Source: an uncultured Alphaproteobacteria bacterium
GTDB taxonomy: Bacteria > Pseudomonadota > Alphaproteobacteria > Caulobacterales > Caulobacteraceae
Length of the DNA: 64,000 nucleotides
Assembly (NCBI GenBank): GCA_903860975.1
Contig: CAIOSI010000032.1
Location: 42,738 to 106,737, forward strand
Reading direction: 5' to 3'
Positions 1 through 10,187 of the stretch are shown here, piece after piece; the first letter of the stretch is position 1; each line of letters starts with the position of its first letter. The position numbers were made by a program, and so were the translations under genes. The notes under the pieces are model-generated. The model was not told where the DNA came from, did no database searches, and was given only the letters and a program-made list of their open reading frames with translations.

Positions 1-56
1 TCGCCGCCCCAAACGGCGGCGGGTTTGCCGTGACGGATTAAATAGAGGCGGGGCAT
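1..56 (-). CDS. Histidine phosphatase superfamily protein, N-terminal fragment
   Basis: The first 18 codons of a gene that runs off the left edge read MPRLYLIRHGKPAAVWGG on the minus strand. A short beta strand followed by R-H-G is the phosphate-binding signature of the histidine phosphatase (phosphoglycerate mutase-like) superfamily; the His is the residue that becomes phosphorylated. The ATG lies 8 bases past the stop of the thiolase-like gene, so the two probably share a transcript. Substrate cannot be told from so little sequence. Confidence 0.7.
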   Translation of the reverse strand, partial: MPRLYLIRHGKPAAVWGG

Positions 57-64
57 AGGCAGTC

Positions 65-1603
65 TCAATCCGGCGTGAAAAGGTTGGTTTTGCCGTCTGG
101 CCCCTGCGTCACTCGTCCGGTACGGCCCACCTGCTCGACCTGCTCCAGGCGAGCCAATGTCGCGGGATCATTCGGGGTTACAGCCACAAAACGGCGATCA
201 TCTGCGTCACGACCGATGACAATCCCCATAAAAGGTCCCTCGCGTCGATGAACGACGGTATAGGTCTCGATCCTCGCCTCACCCTGCGGCGTTTCGATGA
301 CAACCGGATGGGGTAACGCGTCAATTTGGCGCTGTAATACGCCGGGATCCTCACGGCGGAACGGAGCTTTAGGCTTCGAAGCCGAATAAACACCCGTCGA
401 CTGTTTGGTAAGGTACCAGCCGTTCGCTGTCACCAATCCATATGCGCCAGCCTTGGCCCGAAGCTTTTGCATCATCACTGCGATTGAATGCATGGCGTAG
501 TTGTTACCAGGTCCGCCGGCATAAGGCAGACCGCCGGTAACGGTTAGTCCGCGTGGATCGTCTAACGATAAGCCGAGTTCTTCAGCGCCAATTTCCACGG
601 CGACGGGAAAGCAGGAATAAAGATCAATGAAGTCGATGTCACTGAGCCCGACCCCGGCCATTTCCAACGCCTTTTGGCCCGTCAGACGCATCGCCGGGCT
701 GGAATGAAAATCCTGCCGATCTAGGGGAAACCAGAGGTCCGAAGCGTCCGCGCAGCCGTGCAGATAGACCCACTTGTCCTCAGGCACCCCCAACTCGCGC
801 GCCTTGCGTTCGCTGGCAATGATCACGCCTGCCGACTGGTCGACTTCCATGATGGCATTGAGCAGCTTCGGATAGGGAAAACCGACCATCCGGTTACGGT
901 CCGACACAGTAACCAGGTCCTCGGCCGTTCGTTCGATCGAAAACCAAGCTTCGGGATTTTTGGCGGCGACCCGCGTAAACGGCGAAAACAACTGGCCCAG
1001 CCGCGCCTGATGATCGGCAATTGAACGCCGATCCCGCGCCCGCAGAGCGTTTTCGAACATCGGATAGATGTTGATGGGCCGGTTCAGCCCGTGGCGCGCT
1101 TCATAGGGGGTGACACCGGGACGCGGGTCGCCAATGCGTTCCGGCTCTGGAAGATCCAGGTCTTCCTTCCAATCGTCAAAACCGAGGCCCTTCGTCAGCC
1201 GCTTCAAAGCGGAGCCGAGGAACTCGCAGCCAACCGCCAGGCCAAGCTCGGTCTCCCCGCGGACAATTCGCTCGGCGAGCACATTGATCAGCTTCTGGGG
1301 CGTGTCGCCGCCCATATGGGAATAGACCCTCCAGCTTGGATTGGCACCGATGTCTCTGGCCAAGCTTGCCGGGGGGTTGGAAGAATGAGGGATAGCGCCC
1401 CGCGTGGAGCCGGGTGCATCAATGGTGAAGCCAGCGACCGCCAAGCTGTCGATCTTGGCGAGCCCCGCCGAGCCGATACCTGCGTCTATCGCCGCTCGTT
1501 CCGCCGCAATCTTCAGCAGGCTGGTCGGCGATGGTGATGTACCAGGATCGCCACGGTAGCTAAATTGGCCCGCTCCGATGAGAACTGGGGTTACGCCATC
1601 CAT
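65..1603 (-). CDS. Thiolase-like protein (acetyl-CoA acetyltransferase family, TLP1 type)
   Basis: This 512-residue protein has the thiolase fold pattern: an N-terminal PVLIGAGQF strand, a GGDTPQ segment where thiolases carry their nucleophile region, and a glycine-rich GGLPYAGGPGNNYAMHS block in the C-terminal half. The last 80 or so residues, ending TPDD-rich after VVHRREGPFMGIVIGRD, match the extra C-terminal domain known in type 1 thiolase-like proteins of mycobacteria and proteobacteria. The canonical nucleophilic Cys context is not evident at GGDTPQ, so ordinary thiolysis is doubtful and acyl-CoA or sterol-related roles are possible. It lies directly upstream of the histidine phosphatase gene. 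Confidence 0.75.
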   Translation of the reverse strand: MDGVTPVLIGAGQFSYRGDPGTSPSPTSLLKIAAERAAIDAGIGSAGLAKIDSLAVAGFTIDAPGSTRGAIPHSSNPPASLARDIGANPSWRVYSHMGGDTPQKLINVLAERIVRGETELGLAVGCEFLGSALKRLTKGLGFDDWKEDLDLPEPERIGDPRPGVTPYEARHGLNRPINIYPMFENALRARDRRSIADHQARLGQLFSPFTRVAAKNPEAWFSIERTAEDLVTVSDRNRMVGFPYPKLLNAIMEVDQSAGVIIASERKARELGVPEDKWVYLHGCADASDLWFPLDRQDFHSSPAMRLTGQKALEMAGVGLSDIDFIDLYSCFPVAVEIGAEELGLSLDDPRGLTVTGGLPYAGGPGNNYAMHSIAVMMQKLRAKAGAYGLVTANGWYLTKQSTGVYSASKPKAPFRREDPGVLQRQIDALPHPVVIETPQGEARIETYTVVHRREGPFMGIVIGRDADDRRFVAVTPNDPATLARLEQVEQVGRTGRVTQGPDGKTNLFTPD

Positions 1604-1770
1604 ACTTCAATCGCCTTCCAACCGTTTCACGCTGCGATCCTAGGGACCGAAACCTCACTCTTGAAGGCATTTCGCCATTGACTGGTTTTTGATCTCGTGG
1701 CGCCTACTTCCTGGGCACCAGCCGCTTTGGCGCGCGCCCTTCCCCGCCCCGCATGCGTGAGTGCTTGTGA

Positions 1771-2181
<411 letters not shown>

Positions 2182-2220
2182 CCCACACCAACTCAAGACC
2201 ACTGCAAGGGGATTACCACC

Positions 2221-3633
2221 ATGGCGACAACAGCCAAAGACATCCTGGATCAAATCAAGGAAAAGGACGTCAAATATGTCGACGTGCGCTTCACCGACAT
2301 TCGCGGGAAAATGCAGCATGTGACCTTCGACATCGACCTTGTCGATGATGAATTCCTGACCGACGGCACCATGTTCGATGGCTCGTCGATCGCGGGCTGG
2401 AAGGCAATTAACGAAAGTGACATGAAGCTGCGTCCTGACCTGGACTCAGCGATCATCGATCCGTTCTACCAGCAGACGACCATGGCGATCTTCTGCGACG
2501 TGGTGAACCCCGACACCGGCACCCCCTACGAGCGCGACCCTCGGTCGATTGCCAAGGCCGCTCTGAATTTTGTGAAATCCTCGGGGATCGGCGACACAGT
2601 CTATTTTGGTCCCGAAGCCGAGTTCTTCGTCTTCGACGACGTGCGTTGGTCAGTTCAGCCGAACAACACCGGCTACTCCTATGATTCCAGCGAACTGCCG
2701 ATCAATACGGCCAAGGAGTATGAAGAGGGCAACATGGGCCACCGCCCAGGTCCGAAGGGCGGCTACTTCCCGGTGAACCCGGTCGATAGCGGCCAAGACC
2801 TTCGTGGCGAAATGCTGGCCGTGATGGGCGAGCTCGGAATGAAGCCGGAAAAGCACCACCACGAAGTGGCACCGGCCCAACACGAACTTGGACTGAAATT
2901 CGACACCATGATCATCATGGCGGATCGGCTGCAGCTCTATAAGTATGTGATCCAGAACGTCGCTCATGCCTACGGCAAGACGGCGACCTTCATGGCCAAA
3001 CCGATGTTCGCGGACAACGGCTCGGGCATGCATGTGCACCAATCGATCTGGGGCGAAGGCAAGCCCTTGTTCGCAGGCGACAAGTACGCGGGCCTGAGCC
3101 AGATGTGCCTCTGGTACATCGGCGGGATCATCAAACACGCCAAGGCGATCAACGCCTTTTCGAACTCGACGACCAACTCCTACAAGCGTTTGGTACCAGG
3201 CTACGAAGCGCCCGTGAAACTAGCCTACTCGGCCCGCAACCGTTCGGCCTCAATCCGCATCCCCCACACCGACAGCCCCAAAGGCAAGCGCCTGGAAGCC
3301 CGCTTCCCGGATCCGATGGGCAACCCATACCTGACCTTCACGGCTCTGTTGATGGCTGGCCTAGATGGGATCATCAATCAGATCGATCCCGGCGCCCCGG
3401 CGGATAAGAACCTCTACGACCTGCCGCCCCGTGAGCAGAAGAAGATCCCCGAGGTTTGCGGCTCGCTCAAGGAAGCGCTCGACAATCTGGATAAGGATCG
3501 CGCCTTCTTGAAGGCTGGCGGCGTCATGACCGACGACTTCATCGACAGCTATATCGAGTTGAAGATGGAAGAAGTTATGCGTCTTGCGCTGCACCCGCAC
3601 CCGGTCGAATTCGATATGTACTACAAGTGCTAA
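2221..3633 (+). CDS. glnA: Glutamine synthetase, type I
   Basis: Glutamine synthetase makes glutamine from glutamate, ammonia and ATP as a cytoplasmic dodecamer. The 470-residue protein has the beta-grasp N-terminus with [10 protein letters not shown], the metal-binding YFGPEAEFF and GSGMHVHQS motifs, and the substrate loop around [13 protein letters not shown]. Near residue 400 the NLYDLPP motif holds the tyrosine that GlnE adenylylates, which classes it as GSI-beta and fits control through the neighbouring GlnB. The start is the ATG after a GGGGATTACCACC leader. A strong hairpin terminator follows 27 bases after the stop. Confidence 0.98.
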   Translation: MATTAKDILDQIKEKDVKYVDVRFTDIRGKMQHVTFDIDLVDDEFLTDGTMFDGSSIAGWKAINESDMKLRPDLDSAIIDPFYQQTTMAIFCDVVNPDTGTPYERDPRSIAKAALNFVKSSGIGDTVYFGPEAEFFVFDDVRWSVQPNNTGYSYDSSELPINTAKEYEEGNMGHRPGPKGGYFPVNPVDSGQDLRGEMLAVMGELGMKPEKHHHEVAPAQHELGLKFDTMIIMADRLQLYKYVIQNVAHAYGKTATFMAKPMFADNGSGMHVHQSIWGEGKPLFAGDKYAGLSQMCLWYIGGIIKHAKAINAFSNSTTNSYKRLVPGYEAPVKLAYSARNRSASIRIPHTDSPKGKRLEARFPDPMGNPYLTFTALLMAGLDGIINQIDPGAPADKNLYDLPPREQKKIPEVCGSLKEALDNLDKDRAFLKAGGVMTDDFIDSYIELKMEEVMRLALHPHPVEFDMYYKC

Positions 3634-3660
3634 GCGTCTTTTCTTAGAACCGAACGGACA

Positions 3661-3688
3661 GGGCCGCGACGCAAGTCGCGGCCCTTTT
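3661..3688 (+). terminator. Rho-independent terminator of glnB-glnA
   Basis: A perfect 10-bp stem, GGGCCGCGAC with GTCGCGGCCC, encloses a GCAA tetraloop and is followed by TTTTCT. It ends the glnBA operon. Confidence 0.93.
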
Positions 3689-3928
3689 CTATTCTATTTC
3701 GCTGACCGCTCAGCGGCATTAAGGGGCGAAATTCAGCCCGTATCGGTCCTGCTGGAATTGGTCATTCGCCTCAACCGGCCGGTCAGCCGTCGCATAGAGC
3801 CCTTAGGTCGCCTGGAAAGGCTCGACTGTGTCTGGCGAATCCACGTTCTTTACTTATCGCCCCGGTTGAACTTCGCACCATGCTGGCCCTAAAAAGGGAA
3901 AACGCTCCTCGTCGTAAGGTTCTTTCCG

Positions 3929-5854
3929 TTGAAGTCAGCTCTGTTTGCCTGCGCCGCTGTTTTCGCCTTTTCTGGCGTCGCTTTCGCTGAAACCTCGGCG
4001 GGGCCCCAGCCCTACCCAATGCCGCCCAAGACCGAGGTTCCGCAAGATACGGCCTATCCTGGCCTATTGAAGGTGCATGTCGACGCCTCAGATCTCGACC
4101 ATCACATCTTTCGCGTCCACGAGACGATCCCGGTCGCAAAGGCCGGTGAAATGACGATCCTCTATCCGCAATGGCTGCCTGGAAACCACGGCCCAAGCGG
4201 GGCGCTGAAAAACGTCGACGGCATCGTTTTCAGATCGGCCGGAAAAGTGATCCCGTGGACCCGCGATCCTGTCGATGTCTATGCCTTCCACATAAACGTC
4301 CCGCAGGGTGCGACCAGTATCAACATCGATTTTGACTTTCTCTCCGCCGTATCTGGCGACGAAGGTCGGATTGTCATGACGCAGGAGATGATGAGCCTGC
4401 AGTGGATCAGTTTGGCCATGTATCCAGCCGGGCACTTCGCTCGGCGCGTCCAAATCGAGCCAAGCGTCCGGTTTCCCGACGGCTGGACGGCGTTCTCAGC
4501 GCTGGAACCCACTGGCGTCGATGGCGAAGTCACCCATTACCGGGCGGTCGACTTCGACACCCTGGCTGACTCTCCGATGATCGCGGGTCGCTACGCCAAA
4601 CAGATCGACCTTGATCCAGGTGGCCCCGTGCCCGTCCACCTTGACGTCATCGCCGACCGATCAGAGCTCTTGGCGGCAACACCCGATCAGATCGAGAAAC
4701 ACAAGGCACTCGTCCAGCAGGCCTACAAACTCTACGGCGCGCACCACTACAACCATTATGACTTCCTGTTTTCTCTCTCAGATCGGATGGGCGGAAACGG
4801 TCTGGAGCATCACCGCTCCAGCGAGGACGGCACCGTTCCCGACTACTTTACCGGGTGGACCGCGAGTCCCTCCGCGCGCGACCTGCTGGCGCACGAATAC
4901 ACCCACTCCTGGAACGGGAAATTCCGCAGGCCGGCTGACCTGTGGACGCCTAATTTCAACGTGCCGATGCGGGGTTCGCTCCTGTGGGTTTACGAGGGCC
5001 AGACGCAGTACTGGGGGTTTGTACTCGCCGGTCGATCAGCGCTCTTGACCAAACAGGAGGCATTGGACGCCCTAGCTTCTACGGCCGCCACCTACGCCTA
5101 CCGCGTCGGCCGAGACTGGCGCACGGTCGAAGACACCACCAACGATCCGATCATCGCCTCGCGCAGGCCCCAGCCTTGGTTGAGCTTCCAACGCAGCGAG
5201 GACTACTACTCCGAAGGCCAGCTTGTCTGGCTCGACGCCGACACCCTGATCCGTGAAAAGTCTGGCGGAGCTCGTTCGCTTGACGATTTTGCCAGAGGTT
5301 TTTTCGGCATCGAAAACGGCAGCTGGACGCCGGTGCCTTATACATTCGATGACGTCGTCGCCGCCCTGAACAAGGTCGAGCCCTACGACTGGGCGAAATT
5401 TCTAAATGAGCGGATCAATCAGGTGGCGCCCAGGCCGCCGCTCGATGGTCTGGCGCGAGGTGGCTGGAAGCTGGTCTATACTGAAACGCCCACCGACTAT
5501 TTCAAATCCGCGGAGGCGCGTCGCAAATCCACCGACCTCACCTATTCAATCGGCTTGGTGTTGGGGCGCGACGCCGACATCACTCAAGTGCAGTGGGACG
5601 GGCCGGCCTTCAAGGCGGGCCTTACGATTGGTGCGAAGGTGCTGGCTGTAAATGGGATCAGCTTTGACTCCGCCCGGCTGAAGGAAGCGATCTCAGAGGC
5701 CAAGACCGGTGGACCTTTAAATCTCCTGGTCAAGAGCGGCGACCACTACAAGACCGTCGAGGTCAACTATCGCGGCGGTCTGCGCTACCCGCGCCTTGAA
5801 AGACTCGAGGGAGCGCCTGATTTGCTTTCGGCGATCTATGCTCCGAAACAGTAA
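3929..5854 (+). CDS. Secreted M61 family metallopeptidase with PDZ domain
   Basis: This 641-residue protein opens with a signal peptide (MKSALFACAAVFAFSGVAFA, cut before ETSAG), so it acts outside the inner membrane. The zinc site is HEYTH near residue 315, with a downstream Glu in YEGQTQYWG as likely third ligand; this is the gluzincin arrangement of M61 glycyl-aminopeptidase-like enzymes. The C-terminal 110 residues look like a PDZ domain (SIGLVLGRD then GPAFKAGL). The start is TTG, chosen because it is the only one giving the complete signal peptide. It stands alone between the glnA terminator and a convergent hydrolase gene. The natural substrate is unknown. Confidence 0.9.
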   Translation: MKSALFACAAVFAFSGVAFAETSAGPQPYPMPPKTEVPQDTAYPGLLKVHVDASDLDHHIFRVHETIPVAKAGEMTILYPQWLPGNHGPSGALKNVDGIVFRSAGKVIPWTRDPVDVYAFHINVPQGATSINIDFDFLSAVSGDEGRIVMTQEMMSLQWISLAMYPAGHFARRVQIEPSVRFPDGWTAFSALEPTGVDGEVTHYRAVDFDTLADSPMIAGRYAKQIDLDPGGPVPVHLDVIADRSELLAATPDQIEKHKALVQQAYKLYGAHHYNHYDFLFSLSDRMGGNGLEHHRSSEDGTVPDYFTGWTASPSARDLLAHEYTHSWNGKFRRPADLWTPNFNVPMRGSLLWVYEGQTQYWGFVLAGRSALLTKQEALDALASTAATYAYRVGRDWRTVEDTTNDPIIASRRPQPWLSFQRSEDYYSEGQLVWLDADTLIREKSGGARSLDDFARGFFGIENGSWTPVPYTFDDVVAALNKVEPYDWAKFLNERINQVAPRPPLDGLARGGWKLVYTETPTDYFKSAEARRKSTDLTYSIGLVLGRDADITQVQWDGPAFKAGLTIGAKVLAVNGISFDSARLKEAISEAKTGGPLNLLVKSGDHYKTVEVNYRGGLRYPRLERLEGAPDLLSAIYAPKQ

Positions 5855-6169
5855 GGTGGATAGTGCGTCGGGGTCGCCTCTGACGCTTCCATCCGGGCCG
5901 CGGCCGACAGACAAAGCCGTTTTTATTGTTCGGGGAGACCGGGCGTGATGGGTGTCGCAACAGAGTTACCCACCTCACGCTTCGCCTTATGGCCCTTTTT
6001 CAGTTTCGCGCCCCCCCCATAAAGCGCAGCCCCAGCACGCCGCTGGAGCCTGATTGCCGAGGCACATTACGAAATCGCCTCCTCAAGTCGCCCCATACGC
6101 AAGAGAACCAAGCCTTTCTTCCAATGACCTCAGAGGTCGTATCGCCTAGGTGCGTTGAAGTGCCGGTGG
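5855..6169. other. Intergenic stretch without a recognised gene
   Basis: These 315 bases separate two convergent genes. They contain an 8-base C run near 6011 and no hairpin with a T tract that I would call a terminator. Short open frames here have no recognisable family features. Confidence 0.5.
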
Positions 6170-7096
6170 TCAACCGCTCAACTTCTCATTGATCCACGCC
6201 CCTGCCGTCGTGATCGCACGCCGCGCAGCGTTCAATTGGCCGCCGAAGGCGTGCCACACGTGGATCATCTCCGGCCATATTTCCAATCGGACTTCGACGC
6301 GCGCATGCCCTGCCCGTTCGCTCAGAAACAGGCTGTCGCCCAGTAACGCCTCTTCGGACCCGACCTGGATTAGCATTGGGGCCAAGCCGTTGAAATTTCC
6401 GAACACTGGCGAGGCGCGCGGGTCACGCGGATCGAAACCCGCGAGATAGGCTGCCGCGCTTTCATCCAGTCCGGCCTTGGAGATTATCGGGTCATCTTCA
6501 GCCTTCGTAGCGTAGCTGTCGTGGCTTTGTGTCAGGTCGACCCAAGGGCTAATCACAAAAAGGGCCGCCGGTTGCGGAAAGTTTAGCTCTTTCAGGGCCA
6601 AGGCCAGAGCAACTGTCAGCCCGCCGCCCGCCGAGTCTCCGGCGATCACGATTTGCTCAGGCTCCACGCCCTCCTCCAGCATCCATCGATAGACGGCCAG
6701 AGCATCCTCAAGGGCGGCTGGGCAAGCGTGTTCCGGACCCAGGCGATAGTCGGCGACGATGGCGGTGGCGTGGGCTGCCTCGGCGATCCTGGCCACCATT
6801 GGGCGATGACTGCGGGGACTGCCACCCACATAGCCGCCGCCGTGCAGGTAGAGCATGCGCCGTGCATCGATCGCTCCCGGCGATGAAACTCGCTCGCACT
6901 TCACGCCGGCCGCTGTCAGCGGTTCGTGGCGACAGCCCGGGGGCAAGGCACCTTTTTCGCCCAGCGCGTCCGACGCCGCTCGTCTTTCCGAACGGCTAGG
7001 CAAGGCCGCCCCAAACACGGGAGCTCGCGAGGCCAAGAGCGCACGCACCGCCGCAATCTGCGGATCCTTCCAGCTCGACATGCCCGTTTCGCCCAT
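6170..7096 (-). CDS. Alpha/beta hydrolase, hormone-sensitive-lipase (HSL) family
   Basis: The protein shows the HSL-family oxyanion motif HGGGYVGG near residue 95 and the nucleophile elbow GDSAGGG near 165. The catalytic His lies in PEMIHVWHAF. The acid position reads GSEEALLGDS, so Glu rather than the more common Asp seems to serve. The family hydrolyses short-chain esters and lactones. The ATG at 7096 has a weak ribosome site; a second ATG five codons in (MSSWKD) may be the true start. It is transcribed away from parE, leaving 154 bases for two promoters. Cytoplasmic; substrate unknown. Confidence 0.85.
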   Translation of the reverse strand: MGETGMSSWKDPQIAAVRALLASRAPVFGAALPSRSERRAASDALGEKGALPPGCRHEPLTAAGVKCERVSSPGAIDARRMLYLHGGGYVGGSPRSHRPMVARIAEAAHATAIVADYRLGPEHACPAALEDALAVYRWMLEEGVEPEQIVIAGDSAGGGLTVALALALKELNFPQPAALFVISPWVDLTQSHDSYATKAEDDPIISKAGLDESAAAYLAGFDPRDPRASPVFGNFNGLAPMLIQVGSEEALLGDSLFLSERAGHARVEVRLEIWPEMIHVWHAFGGQLNAARRAITTAGAWINEKLSG

Positions 7097-7250
7097 TTTT
7101 CTTTGATTGGAACGCGCTCAGGGTCAACTGTCGAGCCCCCGGCGGGAGAAACCCATCTTTCGAGACGGCCGGGCGTCCAAGCCACATTGCGTTCCCTTCT
7201 CACGCGATTCATATCGGGGACCTTCAGAATCGTCCCACTCTAGGCGGTCC

Positions 7251-9302
7251 ATGCCCAACAAATCCGCCGCCCAACCCCAGGCCTCCTTGTTCGACGACGC
7301 ACTGAACCCTGCGCCGGCGTCCCCCTTGACTGAGAACCATGAACCGCGCCCGGCGGTGACTGCGCCCACGGGCGGGTATTCGGCCAAGGACATCGAGGTC
7401 CTCGAAGGCCTAGAGCCGGTCCGCAAACGCCCCGGAATGTACATCGGCGGCACCGATGAGCGGGCCCTGCATCACCTCTTCGCAGAGGTCCTGGACAACG
7501 CCATGGACGAGGCGGTGGCGGGGCATGCGAAGGTGATTTCTGTTCGCCTCGATGCCGCAGGTCAGCTCACCGTCATCGATGACGGCCGCGGAATTCCTGT
7601 CGACCCACACCCCAAACACCCCGGCAAATCGGCGCTGGAAGTGATCATGACGGTTCTGCATTCCGGCGGGAAATTCTCCGGCAAGGCGTATGAGACGTCC
7701 GGTGGATTGCATGGTGTTGGCGTCAGTGTCGTGAATGCGCTCTCCGAGCGGGTCGAGGTCACCGCCTGGAAGGACGGCTTCGAATGGCGTCAAGCCTTCA
7801 CCCGCGGCAAGCCTCTTGGCGGCATCGAAAAGCTTGGCCCGACCCGCAAGCATGGCACGGCTATAGCGTTCATGCCCGACCCGGTAATCTTTGGTGAGGG
7901 CGTCGCCTTCAGACCTGCCCGGCTCTATCGCATGGCTCGGTCCAAGGCCTATCTTTTCGGCGGCGTCGAAATCCGCTGGTCGTGCGATCCGTCCCGCATT
8001 CAGGACCAGACACCATCTGAGGCCGTCTTCCGCTTTCCCAATGGCCTTGCTGACTTCCTGGCTGAGCGGGTGAAGGACATCGAGACCGTCACGCCGCAAC
8101 CCTTCGCCGGCCGCTATTCCCGGCCGGGCGAGACCGGCAAGGTGGAGTGGGCGATTGCCTGGACACCGGCTGGCTTCGGAGAAGCCGACGGCTTTATGCA
8201 GTCCTATTGCAACACGGTGCCCACGCCAGAAGGCGGAACGCATGAAGCGGGGCTGCGCGCAGCGCTGACGCGGGGTTTGAAGGCCTACGCCGAACTAACC
8301 GGGGAAAAACGTGGCGTGATCCTCACGGCGGACGATGTTGTCGCGCAGGCGGGATCGTTGGTCAGCGTGTTCATCCGCGACCCAGAATTCCAAGGTCAGA
8401 CCAAGGAGCGCCTATCGTCGGCCGACGCGCAGCGCCTGGTCGAAGCCGCGATCCGTGATCCGTTCGATCACTGGCTAACCGCCCAGCCCAAGTCGGCATC
8501 CACCCTGCTCGAATTCGTAATCGAGCGCGCCGAAGAACGGCTAAAGCGTCGAAAGGACAAGGAAGTCGCTAGGGCCTCAGCCACGCGCAAGCTGCGGCTA
8601 CCGGGCAAGCTCGCTGATTGCTCCGGCAACGCCATCAACGGCACTGAGATTTTCTTGGTCGAAGGCGACAGCGCGGGTGGTTCAGCCAAGCAGGCGCGCG
8701 ACCGAAAGAGCCAGGCCATTCTACCCTTGCGCGGCAAGATCCTGAACGTTGCCTCAGCGACCCTTGATAAACTCGGCGCGAACAAGGAACTCACAGATCT
8801 TTTGTTGGCGCTGGGTGTTCAGGCAGGCTCTAAATTCAAGGAAGAGGACCTGCGCTACGACCGCGTTGTAATCATGACGGATGCCGACGTTGACGGTGCC
8901 CATATCGCCAGCCTGCTGATCACATTCTTCTATCGAACGATGCCAGAAATGATCCGCTCAGGTCGGCTTTATCTAGCGCTCCCGCCCCTCTATCGACTTA
9001 GCCATGGGACAAAGATCGTCTACGCGCGTGATGATGCCCATCGTGACGAACTGCTGAGCGGCGAATTCAAGGGTAAGAAGCCGGAGATCAGCCGCTTCAA
9101 GGGTCTGGGCGAGATGATGCCTTCGCAGCTGAAGGAGACCACGATGGATCCTTCCAAGCGCACGTTGGCCCGCGTAACCCTACCGCGTGCCGAAGAGGTT
9201 GTGGAAGCCCTCGTCGAACAGCTCATGGGCCGCAAGCCAGAGCTACGTTTCCAGTTCATACAAGAGAACGCCGAATTCGCGGTGGCGGACCTGGACGTTT
9301 AG
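7251..9302 (+). CDS. parE: DNA topoisomerase IV subunit B
   Basis: ParE is the ATPase subunit that with ParC unlinks daughter chromosomes. The 683-residue product has the GHKL ATPase region (LDNAMDEAVAGH, DDGRGIP, GGLHGVGVSVVNAL) and a TOPRIM domain with EGDSAGGSAKQARDR and the metal triad in MTDADVDGAHI. Length and the PLRGKILNV segment fit ParE; GyrB of this group is about 800 residues. The frame stays open upstream to a TTG at 7107, but MPNKSAAQ at 7251 is chosen because homology begins shortly after it and the upstream residues look non-coding. Confidence 0.93.
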   Translation: MPNKSAAQPQASLFDDALNPAPASPLTENHEPRPAVTAPTGGYSAKDIEVLEGLEPVRKRPGMYIGGTDERALHHLFAEVLDNAMDEAVAGHAKVISVRLDAAGQLTVIDDGRGIPVDPHPKHPGKSALEVIMTVLHSGGKFSGKAYETSGGLHGVGVSVVNALSERVEVTAWKDGFEWRQAFTRGKPLGGIEKLGPTRKHGTAIAFMPDPVIFGEGVAFRPARLYRMARSKAYLFGGVEIRWSCDPSRIQDQTPSEAVFRFPNGLADFLAERVKDIETVTPQPFAGRYSRPGETGKVEWAIAWTPAGFGEADGFMQSYCNTVPTPEGGTHEAGLRAALTRGLKAYAELTGEKRGVILTADDVVAQAGSLVSVFIRDPEFQGQTKERLSSADAQRLVEAAIRDPFDHWLTAQPKSASTLLEFVIERAEERLKRRKDKEVARASATRKLRLPGKLADCSGNAINGTEIFLVEGDSAGGSAKQARDRKSQAILPLRGKILNVASATLDKLGANKELTDLLLALGVQAGSKFKEEDLRYDRVVIMTDADVDGAHIASLLITFFYRTMPEMIRSGRLYLALPPLYRLSHGTKIVYARDDAHRDELLSGEFKGKKPEISRFKGLGEMMPSQLKETTMDPSKRTLARVTLPRAEEVVEALVEQLMGRKPELRFQFIQENAEFAVADLDV

Positions 9303-9307
9303 GCGTC

Positions 9308-9660
9308 CTAGACGCTGTTCCTGCGCATTGCGGGCCAAGCTGATGCAGCGCTCGACCTCCCAAATCGGGGGCTTCGCTTTTGCGCTAGCGCCGCGGCATT
9401 GATCGACTCGGCCAAATCGATAGCCACAATCGGCTTGCGGACGATGCCATTAAACCCATCTGGCAGATCGAGGCCGCTCAGATCTGCGTCAGCGGTGAAG
9501 GCCAAGACCGCACGCCGCGGTTGGGACCCCTTACCCGTCGAATCTGCGCAAGAGCGCCTGGTGTTCCGACGCCTTGATTATGACGGTTTAGTCCAGGCCG
9601 AGAATGGGCAGTTCCTGGGGTGGGACGAGCGGTTGGATGATTCGGGCGCACCGTAAGCGG
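9308..9660 (-). pseudogene. Remnant of a response-regulator receiver domain
   Basis: On the minus strand the peptide RRAVLAFTADADLSGLDL followed by GFNGIVRKPI and a helix like LAESINAAAL matches the beta4-beta5-alpha5 end of a receiver domain, with the conserved T and K-P. Upstream in another frame GTPGALAQIRR resembles the alpha4 end, so at least one frameshift separates them. No phosphoacceptor Asp region can be seen. It looks like the decayed tail of a hybrid kinase or response regulator. Confidence 0.45.
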
Positions 9661-9779
9661 TGCACGCAACCGCTGGATGTTCTCCACAGATCAGGCTCGA
9701 GCGAAGATGGCCGGATCTTATCCCACGCCCACGATCAACGAACCATAATCACTGCGTCGGAACACGAATTCTTCCTAGG

Positions 9780-10109
9780 GTGCGACTGACCAATGAACCT
9801 TCGCTGTCGGATGTGGAAGATTTGGCCAAAGGCTATCGCATTCTGAAACTCGGCAAGGTCGTCGGAGTGCCAACAGCAGCTTGGATCATCTTCACCTCAA
9901 ACGTTCCCCTGGTGGACGGCTCAGTCGTTCGCCGGCCATCGCCCGGTATCCAAGGTGCGTGGGCGACGACATGGAGCGACATCCTCGCCCTGTGGACATC
10001 ATGGTCGAACGCCAGCTCGGCGAAAGCGCAAAGGGGAAGGATGCCCAGCTCGAGGCGAGCAGTCGCTGAATTGCTCAAAGGCTTCGGGCCAAAATCGACA
10101 GCACAGTAA
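9780..10109 (+). pseudogene. Remnant of an S41 (tricorn/CTP-like) peptidase, C-terminal end
   Basis: The peptide LTNEPSLSDVEDLAKGYR, then GKVVGVPTAAWIIFTSN and LVDGSVVRRPSPGIQ, carries the S41 signature in which the Ser of SLSD would be the nucleophile. Near 9955 the frame shifts, and DDMERHPRPVDIMVERQLGE continues in the next frame. A second shift near 10065 returns to the first frame for AVAELLKGFGPKSTAQ and a stop. The order matches the end of tricorn-type S41 peptidases. The upstream two thirds of such a gene are absent, so this is a degraded 3' fragment. Confidence 0.6.
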
Positions 10110-10187
10110 AATCTGCGGTCGCCGCGGCTTGCCGAGTCTGCGCCGCTCGCCCAAAGTGCAAAGAAAACGTCAGGGGAGGCTATCGCC

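Noticed and set aside
7410..8243. 277-codon minus-strand frame
   Set aside because: Antisense to the parE ATPase domain; no protein family signal.
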